A DNA stretch of 64,000 nucleotides, taken from Anaerolineaceae bacterium. Lineage in GTDB: Bacteria; Chloroflexota; Anaerolineae; Aggregatilineales; Phototrophicaceae. Of the stretch, positions 11,295 to 20,529 are shown one piece after another (position 1 is the first letter of the stretch; each line of letters starts with the position of its first letter). The stretch is from positions 160,756 to 224,755 of the forward strand of contig WGMX01000010.1 of NCBI GenBank assembly GCA_016124855.1, written 5' to 3'. A program made the translations under genes and the position numbers. The notes under the pieces are model-generated. The model was not told the DNA's origin and searched no databases. It saw nothing but the letters and a program-made list of their open reading frames with translations.

Positions 11295-11615
11295 ATGTCA
11301 ATCGTAGCTTTATGACCATCTTAACGAGATACTTCCAGCTCGGGAATCCACGGTTCAAAATTGGTTCGCTATTCTCCGGTTGATAATATTCATGGAGCGC
11401 GCCGAATCGTTCTAAATCGCATCCAAAAAGAGTAATTGTCTTTTAAGCCAACGAACGCGCATCCGCATCCAAGCCATATTTCACGAGACCTCAACAAGTC
11501 ATATAGTTAATAATTCCCAAATAGAGCCCAACCAAAATGAAGCATCCTCAATCAAAAAGGTTGGGATGAACAAACCATTCGGTCGCTAACTGCCCGAATC
11601 TACGGCAAAGTGTAA
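11295..11615. other. Intergenic stretch without recognisable gene
   Basis: No reading frame with family features, RNA gene or terminator was recognised between the methyltransferase stop and the DUF1537 remnant. Part of it could be the more decayed upstream portion of that remnant, but no matching residues were seen. Confidence 0.5.
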
Positions 11616-11873
11616 GGACAATCGGCTCGAAAGGCCTTAGAAGATGTTCCCGTTAAACGGCTGATAATTGCCGGTGGTGATACTTCCAGCTTCGTCGCAA
11701 GAGAGTTGAAAATCGATGCCGTTGAAATGATTGCACCACTCGTTACAGGCGCACCCATATGTCGGGCATAGGCCTCAGGATCGCCAGTTGACGGCATTCA
11801 AGTCAACATAAAAGGCGGACAAGTGGGTGATCAAAACTATTTTGGGGTATTACAAAACGGAACAGCGATATGA
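11616..11873 (+). pseudogene. Degenerate C-terminus of a DUF1537 four-carbon sugar-acid kinase
   Basis: Translating from 11616 gives a stretch with the nucleotide-binding signature of the DUF1537/OtnK-like kinase C-terminal domain: KRLIIAGGDTSSFVAREL, then AVEMIAPLVTGAPICRA, a TAG stop in frame at 11769-11771, and then ASGSPVDGIQVNIKGGQVGD followed by QNYFGVLQ to a TGA at 11871. The GGDTSS and KGGQVG motifs are intact on both sides of the single nonsense codon, and another stop (TAA 11613-11615) precedes it. The N-terminal two thirds of the gene are absent. This family phosphorylates sugar acids such as erythronate or threonate. The remnant lies beside a SorC-type sugar regulator, suggesting a lost sugar-acid pathway. 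Confidence 0.78.
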
Positions 11874-11934
11874 AAGAAACACCCGACAAAATTTGTTCGG
11901 TGCAGACGAATCGATAAACTCCTACTTGGATATC

Positions 11935-12906
11935 CTATTGATTCATCAGACGAAGTGCGGTCAGGTGGTCAGTAATCAGGACATTGATCCAACGGCCTGC
12001 AATCGCCCCACGGATGGCATTTATTTTACGTGCTCCACCAGCAATCCCGACCGAGCGTCGAGCGAGCCGGAGCTGTTCCAAGTGCATACTGATAACCCGC
12101 TCATTAAGCGGCGTGAGAACCGGTTCGCCATTCACATCGTAAAAACGCAGGCAGATATCCCCGACTGCACCGCGCTCATTGAGCATGGTGAGTTCGTCTT
12201 TTGTGAACACGTTACCGCTGCTCATCAGCAGCCGCGATGGTTCTACGCAGCCGATGCCAACCAATGCCAAAGTGATCTGGTCAAACAATTCAATCGCATG
12301 ATGCACAAACGGATTAATCATCAGTTCGTCGTGCATCTGGATCGAACTGGCGACGCCGGGAGCAGGCAGATAGATGGCTTCCCCATGTACCAGCGCCGCA
12401 AACTGCTCGGTAATTCGCGAGGCGTAAATCTTAGCGGAGGGATTTCCTACACCTCCGAGAACCTGAACGACTTTTGCATTGGAAGCCTTCGCCAGAGGAT
12501 GCATGGAATTGACCATCGCCAGCAGCGAAGAACTCCACGAAGACAAACCAACCACTTCATCTGATCCGAGCGTCGTTTCAACATAATAGGCTGCCGCACT
12601 GCCGATATGGTCAAATATGGCCTCATCACTCTCATCATCACAATGAACGACAATCGCTGCTTTCAGACCATAACGCTCGCACAAATCACTTTCGAGCTGT
12701 GTATAGACTCCTGTCGGCATATTCACTGTGATGCGAACAACATCTTCTTTTTCTGCCCGTTTGAGGGCACGGGAAACCGTTGCCTGTGAAATATCAAGCT
12801 GCGCCGCAATATCAGACTGTTTCTGATGCTGCATGTAATACAGATAAGCTACCTTACTGATCAGCCGTAATTCTTCGGTCAGATTATTCTTGATGTGTTT
12901 TGGCAT
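11935..12906 (-). CDS. SorC/DeoR-type sugar-binding transcriptional regulator
   Basis: The 323-residue protein has the SorC layout: an N-terminal helix-turn-helix (YYMQHQKQSDIAAQLDISQA then TVSRALKRAEKEDVV, residues about 24-55) and a C-terminal phosphosugar-binding domain related to glucosamine-6-phosphate isomerase (VGLSSWSSSLLAMVNSM, KVVQVLGGVGNPSAK, YLPAPGVA, ALVGIGCVEPSRLL, GDICLRFYDVNGEP, AGGARKINAIRGAI). Length fits (about 315-330). Such regulators repress or activate sugar operons and are relieved by a phosphorylated sugar. It reads away from the glycosidase-like gene at 13000-14484 only in the sense that both are on the minus strand, and its promoter lies in 12907-12999. Confidence 0.92.
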   Translation of the reverse strand: MPKHIKNNLTEELRLISKVAYLYYMQHQKQSDIAAQLDISQATVSRALKRAEKEDVVRITVNMPTGVYTQLESDLCERYGLKAAIVVHCDDESDEAIFDHIGSAAAYYVETTLGSDEVVGLSSWSSSLLAMVNSMHPLAKASNAKVVQVLGGVGNPSAKIYASRITEQFAALVHGEAIYLPAPGVASSIQMHDELMINPFVHHAIELFDQITLALVGIGCVEPSRLLMSSGNVFTKDELTMLNERGAVGDICLRFYDVNGEPVLTPLNERVISMHLEQLRLARRSVGIAGGARKINAIRGAIAGRWINVLITDHLTALRLMNQ

Positions 12907-12999
12907 GAATGTTAATACTGCATGGCATATATATCGGGCAAAAAATAACGCGCACGTTCTCGATTGTCAATATACCATATCATCATCATCATGAAAATT

Positions 13000-14484
13000 T
13001 CACCGCTTACGAATTCGTACCGCCTGAAACGGTTTTCCGGGTAGAATAAGCTCATAGCGCGGCGGTTCAGGGTTCGCTCCGGTGATGGCCTTGAACGGTT
13101 TCATGATACGACGTGTTCCCGGCCTAATGGTCATCTCCCAAGTGTCGATGATGTCAATTTCGTAGTCTGGGCTATCCGGCAAGCCTTCGATCCACGAAAG
13201 CGGCTGATGTTCCCCAAAGTAGATCAGACGGTAATCACCATTCTTGCCGCCCGATACCCGAGTCCAGACCCAAGAATCTTCCATGGGGGTTAATCCGCCG
13301 ACGGGCCCTTCTTCCATTAGTTTCCTCAGGAATGCAACCCGCCGCCAGCTCTCACCGTGCAAGACGCCGCCTTTCGACCACCACAGAATATCTTGGGGAT
13401 GCATATACGTTTCACCATGTCCGGCATATCCCCCGTTCGTAACCATAATCCAGATGCGGTGTACTTCTTCCCGTGCGCTAATATTCCCCCACGGAAAAAC
13501 AATATCGCCCTCATACTCCAGTTCATCATTGATAATCGGCTTCTGGTAATCCCTGCGCCAGCGTTTGACCTGTTTGGTATCCCAGTTTTGAATGCACACA
13601 TGGGTTACCCCAACTTTCGTATGGTCATAATTTTTCTCGGTGTCACCGTTGTGGATGGAACGCAGATGGTTGTAGGGATCTTTTGCCAGCAAAATGCGAA
13701 AATATTCGTCCCACTGTTCCATCGGTTTTCGGTCAAGCATGAAGTCATATTCATTTGCCAGTGACCACCACACGTTGCGATAAGCGGCCAAACGAGCGAT
13801 TAAGTAACGCAGATAACGATAGTCGCTTTCCGCATCCATTCTCGAGTATCCCCAGTGGTCATATGGATGAAACACGATAATATCCGCTTCGATACCCATC
13901 TGGCAGAGTTCGCCCACCCGTTGTTCGAAATGGCGGAAAAATTCCGGATTAAAGCGTGTGAAATCATGCTCGCCGGCTGCATTCCGTTCAAACGGATAAT
14001 AGACAGGTTCGTTTTCGTTAAACGGGTAAAACTTTGGGAAAACGCACATGCGCATCTTGTTGAAAGAGGCCTCTTTCAGCGTTTTGAGCGTTTGTTCCTC
14101 AAGCGCCTCGCCCTGATGTGTCCAAGCATAGCAGGTTGTGCCGAACGGGTAATATGGCGTGCCATCGTCATAGCTAAAATGGAAGGTATTCGTGACATGT
14201 ACCGGACCATGATTGCCTTTGCTGGCAGGCGTGCAAATAAACTCACCCGTCTGACCATTCAGTGCATCAAGATTGCTAACAGTCACATATCGCCAATCGC
14301 CTTCAACATCGGGCATGAAGCGCACACGAAAGGTGTTGTCCCCATCATAAAAACCGCTGACTTTTAATGAACGGTGTTGGTGTGTGAACTCCGCTTCAAA
14401 AGTAACATCTAGGAATGGATTACCTGATGTGTGGGCATTAAGTGTCAATTCAAAATAATCCCACTTTTCAATGGAATCAGGCAT
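13000..14484 (-). CDS. DUF5060/DUF4038-type putative glycoside hydrolase
   Basis: The N-terminal 95 residues look like a DUF5060 beta-sandwich (EKWDYFELTLNAHTSGNPFL, VRFMPDVEGDWRYVT). The remainder resembles the TIM-barrel DUF4038/apiosidase-like glycosidases: DGTPYYPFGTTCYAWTHQ, FNKMRMCVFPKFY, FHPYDHWGYSRM, WWSLANEYDFM (candidate acid/base Glu) and PIINDELEYEGD (candidate second Glu). The start is ATG at 14484, preceded by a strong GGAGG (complement of 14491-14495); the longer frame to 14532 has no such site. No signal peptide is seen, so it probably acts inside the cell on imported oligosaccharides. It is divergent from the GH3 gene across a regulatory region with palindromes. The precise substrate is not readable. 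Confidence 0.82.
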   Translation of the reverse strand: MPDSIEKWDYFELTLNAHTSGNPFLDVTFEAEFTHQHRSLKVSGFYDGDNTFRVRFMPDVEGDWRYVTVSNLDALNGQTGEFICTPASKGNHGPVHVTNTFHFSYDDGTPYYPFGTTCYAWTHQGEALEEQTLKTLKEASFNKMRMCVFPKFYPFNENEPVYYPFERNAAGEHDFTRFNPEFFRHFEQRVGELCQMGIEADIIVFHPYDHWGYSRMDAESDYRYLRYLIARLAAYRNVWWSLANEYDFMLDRKPMEQWDEYFRILLAKDPYNHLRSIHNGDTEKNYDHTKVGVTHVCIQNWDTKQVKRWRRDYQKPIINDELEYEGDIVFPWGNISAREEVHRIWIMVTNGGYAGHGETYMHPQDILWWSKGGVLHGESWRRVAFLRKLMEEGPVGGLTPMEDSWVWTRVSGGKNGDYRLIYFGEHQPLSWIEGLPDSPDYEIDIIDTWEMTIRPGTRRIMKPFKAITGANPEPPRYELILPGKPFQAVRIRKR

Positions 14485-14911
14485 GAGTTTCCTCCGAAAT
14501 ATGAACAGGGTGATGCTGTACAGGGTATACACAAGAATTTAGGGCTATAGAGAATCGCGCGACTCGGAATGTCGCCGGTGTGGTGAAGGTTCCTAGATGC
14601 GAACCAAGATGACTAATGCTGGAAATAAAATCAAAATTGAACATCAGATTTTTTGTGAATATTTATTCAATAACTGTATTATATTCTGAATTTAGCGTGT
14701 ATTCTTAACCTTGTCAAGTGCTCGCATGATGATTTCACAATTGCGAATGTGCTGATAAACGACGGCTTTTCAGCTAGCACGGGCTGTGCTTCAGTAATTA
14801 TGTCCAACAAAGGTTTATACTGCGGGACAACAACAAATCGTTACGATATAATCGTACACACATTTTTGCGGTCAAGTATCCGCATCCTGTGCAGCAAGGA
14901 TATTACACATT
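14485..14911. promoter_or_regulatory. Divergent promoter region with two palindromes
   Basis: This AT-rich region separates the minus-strand glycosidase-like gene from the plus-strand GH3 gene. It holds a 14-bp palindrome TGAATATTTATTCA at 14656-14669, and TACGATATAATCGTA at 14842-14856, whose arms flank and overlap a TATAAT box (14847-14852) that would serve the GH3 gene. A good -35 for that box was not seen, which fits an activated promoter. The palindromes are candidate operators for the neighbouring SorC or LacI regulators; that link is inference. Confidence 0.5.
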
Positions 14912-17068
14912 ATGGCCGAATCGACTTCCACTCAGCCGGGCCAACCGCCGAATATTTATTTAGATCCTTCATATCAAACACCCGAGCGAGTCAAAGATTT
15001 GCTTTCACGCATGACACTAACCGAGAAAATTGGTCAAATGCGCAATCCTGCTCAGGCTATACCCCATCTAAATATTCCGGCATATGATTTCTGGAGTGAA
15101 GCGCTGCACGGAGTAGCCCGGAATGGGCGCGCCACAGTCTTTCCTCAAGCCATTGGTATGGCAGCTACATGGGACCCCGCACTTATCCAAAAAGTAGCAT
15201 CGGCAGTCGGTGACGAGGCGCGAGCCAAATATCATGAAGCGCTGCGGCGCAAAGGTTCTACTGCAATTTATCAAGGGTTGACCATGTGGTCACCAAACAT
15301 CAATATCTTTCGCGACCCACGCTGGGGACGAGGTCAGGAAACATGGGGAGAAGATCCGTTTCTGACCGGCGAAATGGGTTCTGCATATGTACGCGGACTT
15401 CAAGGGGATGATCCTAAGTATCTCAAAACGGCGGCATGTGCCAAACACTTCGCGGTACACAGCGGGCCGGAAAAACTGCGCCATACCTTCAATGCAAAGG
15501 TTTCTCTACGTGATCTCAACGCGACCTATCTACCGGCGTTTAAAAAGTTGGTCACCGAAGCTAACGTTGAAGCGGTCATGGGCGCATACAACCGTACCAA
15601 CGACGAACCGTGCTGCGGCAGCTCATTTTTACTCGTCAAGACTCTGCGCGGCGACTGGGCGTTTCAAGGTCATGTGGTCTCCGATTGCGGCGCATTGACT
15701 GATTTCCACGCAGGTCACAAAGTGACTAATGATGCCGTAGAAAGTGCCGCTCTCGCTCTTAAGGCAGGTTGTGATCTGAGCTGTATTTGCACCTATGACC
15801 GCTTAGGCGAAGCGATTGATCGTGGGCTTATTACTGAAGCCGACATTGATCGCTCATTGGAGCGAACCCTTACCACCCGTTTCAAGCTGGGCATGTTCGA
15901 TCCGCCTGCTGACGTACCATATACCAACATCCCGCTTAGCGTAGTAAACAGCACCGAGCATCGTCAGTTAGCTTACGAAGCAGCCGTGAAATCGATTGTG
16001 CTGCTGAAAAACAAGAATAATATCCTGCCGATCCGTGAAGAGACGCGAAAAATTTTACTGGTCGGACCAAATGCCGCCAGCATTGATGTATTGCTTGGCA
16101 ACTACTATGGCCTGAATGATTCACTCACGACACTCATGCAGGGCATTGTTGCCCGTGTGCCCGAAGGCGTTGAAATGGAATACCGGCCCGGATGTCCGCT
16201 CACCCAACCCTCAGAGTTGAAAGACTGGTCTCTAGTCATGGCTCCGGGAGCCGACGTGACTATTGCTTGTATGGGTCTCTCGCCACTGTTAGAAGGCGAA
16301 GAAGGTGATGCAAGTATGTCGGAGGATCAGGGTGATCGTAAAGAGATTACATTACCAGCAGTACAAACTGAATACCTTCGCAAGCTTGCACTCAGTGGTG
16401 CCAAGGTCGTACTTGTCCTAACTGGCGGCAGTCCTATCGCGTTAGGCGACCTAGAAGATTTGATGGAAGCCATTGTATACGTCTGGTACCCCGGTCAAGA
16501 AGGTGGCAAAGCCGCAGCCGCCGTACTGTTCGGAGATGTGGTTCCTTCGGGGAAGCTACCGCTTACGTTTCCCAAATCCTTGGATCAACTTCCGCCATTT
16601 GAAGATTACAGTATGACAGGAAGAACCTACCGGTACGCTACCGAAGAACCCCTCTATCCATTTGGCTTCGGCCTGAGCTACACGCATTTTGATTATAGCG
16701 ATCTAGCGCTGGACAAAAGCACAGTCCGTGCAGGCGAATCGCTGTCAATTCACTTTACCCTGACCAATACCGGATCAACAGAAGCCGAAGAAGTTGCACA
16801 AATTTACCTGAGCGACCTTGAAGCCTCTACCATCGTGCCACTTCACAGCTTGATTGGCTTCCAGCGTGTCCATCTCAAATCGGGTGCGCGAACGGATATC
16901 ACGTTCACCATTACGCCTGAGATGATGCAGATGGTAGATGATGCCGGAGAGCGCATCTTAGAACATGGTGAATTTCGAGTGACAGTCGGTGGTTGTTCAC
17001 CTAGTGAGCGCGGGGTTCAGTTGGGCGCTTCTGCACCCGTCAGTACGCGCTTTACGGTTGTCGAATAA
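14912..17068 (+). CDS. Glycoside hydrolase family 3 (beta-xylosidase/beta-glucosidase type)
   Basis: The 718-residue enzyme shows all three GH3 parts: the N-terminal barrel (residues about 20-310) with RWGRGQETWGEDPFLTGEMG, AKHFAVHSG and the nucleophile motif VVSDCGA (Asp258); the C-terminal alpha/beta sandwich (about 355-600); and a fibronectin type III-like domain (about 630-705, QIYLSDLEAS, LIGFQRVHLKSGA). The WSEALHG and DPRWGRGQETWGEDP pattern is typical of beta-xylosidase/alpha-arabinosidase-like GH3 enzymes. No signal peptide is present, so the enzyme is probably cytoplasmic and splits imported oligosaccharides to monosaccharides. The ATG at 14912 is preceded by AAGGAT. It sits beside a LacI regulator and an oligosaccharide/peptide-type importer, which fits import followed by intracellular hydrolysis. 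Confidence 0.93.
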   Translation: MAESTSTQPGQPPNIYLDPSYQTPERVKDLLSRMTLTEKIGQMRNPAQAIPHLNIPAYDFWSEALHGVARNGRATVFPQAIGMAATWDPALIQKVASAVGDEARAKYHEALRRKGSTAIYQGLTMWSPNINIFRDPRWGRGQETWGEDPFLTGEMGSAYVRGLQGDDPKYLKTAACAKHFAVHSGPEKLRHTFNAKVSLRDLNATYLPAFKKLVTEANVEAVMGAYNRTNDEPCCGSSFLLVKTLRGDWAFQGHVVSDCGALTDFHAGHKVTNDAVESAALALKAGCDLSCICTYDRLGEAIDRGLITEADIDRSLERTLTTRFKLGMFDPPADVPYTNIPLSVVNSTEHRQLAYEAAVKSIVLLKNKNNILPIREETRKILLVGPNAASIDVLLGNYYGLNDSLTTLMQGIVARVPEGVEMEYRPGCPLTQPSELKDWSLVMAPGADVTIACMGLSPLLEGEEGDASMSEDQGDRKEITLPAVQTEYLRKLALSGAKVVLVLTGGSPIALGDLEDLMEAIVYVWYPGQEGGKAAAAVLFGDVVPSGKLPLTFPKSLDQLPPFEDYSMTGRTYRYATEEPLYPFGFGLSYTHFDYSDLALDKSTVRAGESLSIHFTLTNTGSTEAEEVAQIYLSDLEASTIVPLHSLIGFQRVHLKSGARTDITFTITPEMMQMVDDAGERILEHGEFRVTVGGCSPSERGVQLGASAPVSTRFTVVE

Positions 17069-17271
17069 AATCTCGGAGTTTGCGTAACACCAAAACAGTG
17101 GCTATACTTTTTTAAACATCATATCATCAGACTGATAACTGTTCGAGGCATAACAAAAATTCTCGGCACTCATATTGTTGTTTTGTAGGTCTTAAGCGGT
17201 ATCATCACTTAGAAGAATTTCTTTAAAAGATTCAACATGACGGTTTCTTCCGTCAATTTTTTGACAAGATT

Positions 17272-17287
17272 TTGCAAACGTTTACAA
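17272..17287. promoter_or_regulatory. LacI-type operator at the start of the lacI-like gene
   Basis: TTGCAAACGTTTACAA is a 16-bp near-perfect palindrome (one mismatch) with the central CG and the AAACGTTT core typical of LacI-family operators. It ends five bases before the ATG of the LacI-type gene, where bound repressor would block transcription or translation initiation, so autoregulation is the simplest reading. No second copy was noticed. Confidence 0.65.
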
Positions 17288-17291
17288 TTTG

Positions 17292-18392
17292 ATGAATAAC
17301 GAGAGCAATCCCCCCCAAAAAAAGAAACGCGGCGTTACCATTATCGACGTAGCGCGCGCTTCAGACGTTTCATATGCGACGGTATCACGTGTCCTCAGCG
17401 GGTACGAGTTTGTCAGGGAATCCACACGTAACCGCGTGATGGAAGCAGTTGAACGCCTCGGTTATGTCGCCAATTTGCAGGCTCGCAGTTTGAAAGGTGG
17501 GCGTTCCCGGATCGTCGGCCTACTTGCGCCGAATTTGGACAATGGCTATGTCGGGACAATCGCACGGGGCATCGACGGTGAGCTAGCAGGTAACAACTAT
17601 GACCTGATGCTCTATACAAGCCACAGCCACCGTGGCAAAGAAGCCTTTTATGTCGGCGCTATCATGAATGGATTGGCAGACGGCCTGCTGCTAATCGCTC
17701 CGTTGGTTCCGATGACGTATCTAAACGAGCTGCGCGAGCAAAATTTCCCCTACGCCCTGATCGACCAAGCAGACCCCACAGAAAACAGCAGTGTTGTTGA
17801 AGCAACCAATTGGCAAGGCGCGTATGAAGCCACGCGCTACCTGAACCAGTTAGGCCATACGCGGATCGCTTTTATTACGGGCTTGCTCGCCGTCCGAAGC
17901 GCCGTCGACCGGATGCAGGGCTATAAAGCAGCTTTGACTGACTGCAACATTCCTGTTCGAGAAGAACTGATTATCGAAGGCAATTACCAGCAGCAAACCG
18001 GCTATGAAGCCACCAAAAAGCTGTTACAGAGCGTAAATCCCCCACCAACAGCCATTTTCGCATCAAATGACTTATCCGCTTTTGGCGCGATGGACGCCGC
18101 ACGCGAAAGTGGTTTACGTATCCCTGAAGACATCTCCATCATTGGTTTTGACGATGTTCCTCAGGCCTCTTTCGTTTATCCCAAGCTCACCACGGTTCGC
18201 CAACCGCTCGAAGAAATGGGACGAGTCGCCGCTAAGATGTTGTTGGCACAAATAGAAGATCGAAGCCATCCTCCGCAACGAATTACGCTGCCAACAGAAC
18301 TAGTCATCCGCGACTCATGCGGGCCGAACCGACGGCGTGAGCACGAAGACCTAGTTGAAAAGGACAGGAGGCCGCCTATTGAGAACCCATAA
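17292..18392 (+). CDS. LacI-family transcriptional regulator
   Basis: The 366-residue protein begins with a LacI helix-turn-helix and hinge ([20 protein letters not shown], residues about 14-33, then [20 protein letters not shown]), followed by a periplasmic-binding-protein-like sensor ([71 protein letters not shown]). The start is ATG 17292; a TTG directly before it is less likely. It precedes the importer operon by 68 bp and lies just after the GH3 gene, so both are likely targets. The operator at 17272-17287 suggests it represses itself. The effector is presumably a sugar from the substrate of this cluster (inference). Confidence 0.93.
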   Translation: MNNESNPPQKKKRGVTIIDVARASDVSYATVSRVLSGYEFVRESTRNRVMEAVERLGYVANLQARSLKGGRSRIVGLLAPNLDNGYVGTIARGIDGELAGNNYDLMLYTSHSHRGKEAFYVGAIMNGLADGLLLIAPLVPMTYLNELREQNFPYALIDQADPTENSSVVEATNWQGAYEATRYLNQLGHTRIAFITGLLAVRSAVDRMQGYKAALTDCNIPVREELIIEGNYQQQTGYEATKKLLQSVNPPPTAIFASNDLSAFGAMDAARESGLRIPEDISIIGFDDVPQASFVYPKLTTVRQPLEEMGRVAAKMLLAQIEDRSHPPQRITLPTELVIRDSCGPNRRREHEDLVEKDRRPPIENP

Positions 18393-18460
18393 CACGTTTC
18401 TCGCTGTAAACCGAATAAATAAGTCATTTTGCAGTTGTTTGGAAAATATTGGAGGAAGAC

Positions 18461-20404
18461 ATGTCAAAAGAAATTAGTCGCCGCGATTTTATGAAGCTGC
18501 TATCCGCCAGTACCGGCGCTTTTGTACTTGCGCCATCCGGAATACTCTCTTTGCCACAGGGAAGCCCCGAAGCCAAGGCAGCGATGGCTCAAGTACCGGG
18601 TACTTTCCCACGAGAGGAAACACTAATTGCAAGAATCCTTACCGGTCGCGTAGGTACACCCGACAATTTCAACCAGTGGGTTGGCTGGAAATGGCAGGAT
18701 CGCGGCTTGCAAAACTTAGCCGACGAACCGATGTGGTCAGTCGATTTTGCTACCGGTAATATCATCAACGGGGTCGCAGATGGCGACGCGAAATATAATG
18801 CAGACTTCACCAGCGTCACTATTCCACTGCGCAAGGGCGTCGCTTGGTCAGACGGTGAAGCTTTTACCTCTGCCGATGTGGTCTACACAGTTGAGAGCCT
18901 CATCAAATATGAGGGATTCAACGCCCACAGCTTCTTTGTGGATAACGTCGAATCGGTGACTGCACCCGATGATTACACGGTTGAATTCAAACTTAAGCAG
19001 TCTAACTCTCGCTTCCACACCACCTTCCTCGACCGTTGGGGCTGCACCCGTTTCTTCCCCAAGCACATCTTCGAGAAGGAAGCCGATCCGGTGCAGTTTA
19101 CTTTTAATCCTTATGTAGGCTGCGGCCCTTACAAACTGCACAGCTTTGACCCGCAGGGAAGCTGGACAGCTTGGGAAAAACGTGCAGATTGGGATAAAAG
19201 CCCGACGGGTATTATGTATGGCGAGCCTAAACCCAAGTACATCATCTACCAGTACTTCGCGGATGAAGGCGCTCAAATCCTCGCACAACTGACACACCAA
19301 CTGGATGTGGCAGAACTTTCAGCCGATGGTCTTAAGGCACTTTTGGCTCAGTCAACTTCTTCTCGCGCCTACCAGCCAACATTCCCCTTCGTCGTGAATA
19401 ACGACCCGGCTATCACGGGCGTTCTCTTTAATACCGCCCGTCCACCATTTGACAACGTCGATGTCCGCTGGGCGCTGACCCTTGCCATTGACATCGTTGA
19501 GTACACCAGCATCGCCGTCGATTCCTCCGGAACTTTAAGCCCGGTACACATTCCGCACCTTGGGCCGTATCCGGCGGACTACATCGGGCCAATGCAAGAC
19601 TGGCTGAAATCCTTCACGATTGATGTTGGCAATGGTGAGACCTTTGCACCTTATGATCCCACTGCGCCAAGACGGGTTGCAGACTATGCCAAGAGTCGCG
19701 GGTATGCCTTCCCGGACGATCAGGCGTTTATTGATAAGACATTTGGACTAGGCTGGTACAAATTTGCCCCCGACATCGCAGAAAAACTGCTGGTCAAGAA
19801 CGGCTTCTCGAAGAACGGCGATGGCAAGTGGCTGCTGCCCGATGGCACGCCTTGGAAGATCTCGTTCATGGCTGGCACGGTTCTTTCCAACCATGATGCA
19901 CGAAATGGTGCTGCTGCTGTTCAGCAGTGGAAGAAGTTCGGCATCGATGCTGAAGTCTATAACACCGAAAACGGTGACGGCTTAGGAGCTACGGGCGACT
20001 TCGATGTCAGCGGCGCATGGCCTGCACAGGAGCCTTGGGGCGCTGGACCCGATCTGTACCGTGTACTCGACCGTTGGAACTCGGCCTACAAGAAACCCGT
20101 AGGTGAGCGCACACAGGGTATCTACTCGCGTTGGTCAAGCGATGATATGGACGGCATAATCAAGAAGCTGCGGGAAACAGATCCCTTCAGCACTGATAAA
20201 GTCATTGAAATCGGTATCGAGGGTCTCAAAGAAGCCGTCAAGAATATGCCCGGTATCCCAACCTATGGCTACATCGGCTTTGTCGGTTGGGACGAAACCT
20301 ACTGGACTAATTGGCCCGGCAGCGAAAATGCTTACAACGAGCCATACACTCACTGGCCCAACTTTAAGTACACCACTCCATTCCTGAAACCTGTCAGCAA
20401 GTAA
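18461..20404 (+). CDS. ABC transporter substrate-binding protein, family 5 (Tat-exported)
   Basis: The 647-residue protein starts with a twin-arginine signal (SRRDFMKLLSASTGAFVLA) and continues as a family-5 extracellular binding protein (ITSV-type core: VTIPLRKGVAWSDGEAFTSA, DVVYTVESL, CGPYKLHSFDPQGSW, VRWALTLAIDI, AEKLLVKNGF). It is longer than the usual 530-600. GGAGGA at 18451-18456 fixes ATG 18461 over the upstream TTG. No lipobox Cys follows the signal, so it is probably free or membrane-tethered by its Tat signal. Family 5 binds peptides but also oligosaccharides; the LacI, GH3 and kinase neighbours favour a sugar ligand. It heads an importer operon with two permeases and two ATPases. 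Confidence 0.92.
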   Translation: MSKEISRRDFMKLLSASTGAFVLAPSGILSLPQGSPEAKAAMAQVPGTFPREETLIARILTGRVGTPDNFNQWVGWKWQDRGLQNLADEPMWSVDFATGNIINGVADGDAKYNADFTSVTIPLRKGVAWSDGEAFTSADVVYTVESLIKYEGFNAHSFFVDNVESVTAPDDYTVEFKLKQSNSRFHTTFLDRWGCTRFFPKHIFEKEADPVQFTFNPYVGCGPYKLHSFDPQGSWTAWEKRADWDKSPTGIMYGEPKPKYIIYQYFADEGAQILAQLTHQLDVAELSADGLKALLAQSTSSRAYQPTFPFVVNNDPAITGVLFNTARPPFDNVDVRWALTLAIDIVEYTSIAVDSSGTLSPVHIPHLGPYPADYIGPMQDWLKSFTIDVGNGETFAPYDPTAPRRVADYAKSRGYAFPDDQAFIDKTFGLGWYKFAPDIAEKLLVKNGFSKNGDGKWLLPDGTPWKISFMAGTVLSNHDARNGAAAVQQWKKFGIDAEVYNTENGDGLGATGDFDVSGAWPAQEPWGAGPDLYRVLDRWNSAYKKPVGERTQGIYSRWSSDDMDGIIKKLRETDPFSTDKVIEIGIEGLKEAVKNMPGIPTYGYIGFVGWDETYWTNWPGSENAYNEPYTHWPNFKYTTPFLKPVSK

Positions 20405-20440
20405 GGAAAATTGGGCTTAGATCGAATAGGATTTGAATTG

Positions 20441-20466
20441 CTTCTGGGCGGATTCCCGCCCAGAAG
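20441..20466 (+). terminator. Intra-operon hairpin after the binding-protein gene
   Basis: CTTCTGGGCGG and CCGCCCAGAAG form a perfect 11-bp stem with a 4-base loop between the binding-protein stop and the first permease. There is only a loose T-rich tail (tgtatttctctatttt), so it probably acts as a partial terminator or 3'-end stabiliser giving more binding protein than permease. Confidence 0.7.
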
Positions 20467-20529
20467 TGTATTTCTCTATTTTAGAGTTGCAGGTACTTAT
20501 AAGGGGTATAGACGCAAGAGGGCAATACC

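Noticed and set aside
11827..12564. Plus-strand frame of 245 codons
   Set aside because: Most of it is antisense to the SorC-type gene, whose family features are clear; its start overlaps the DUF1537 remnant.
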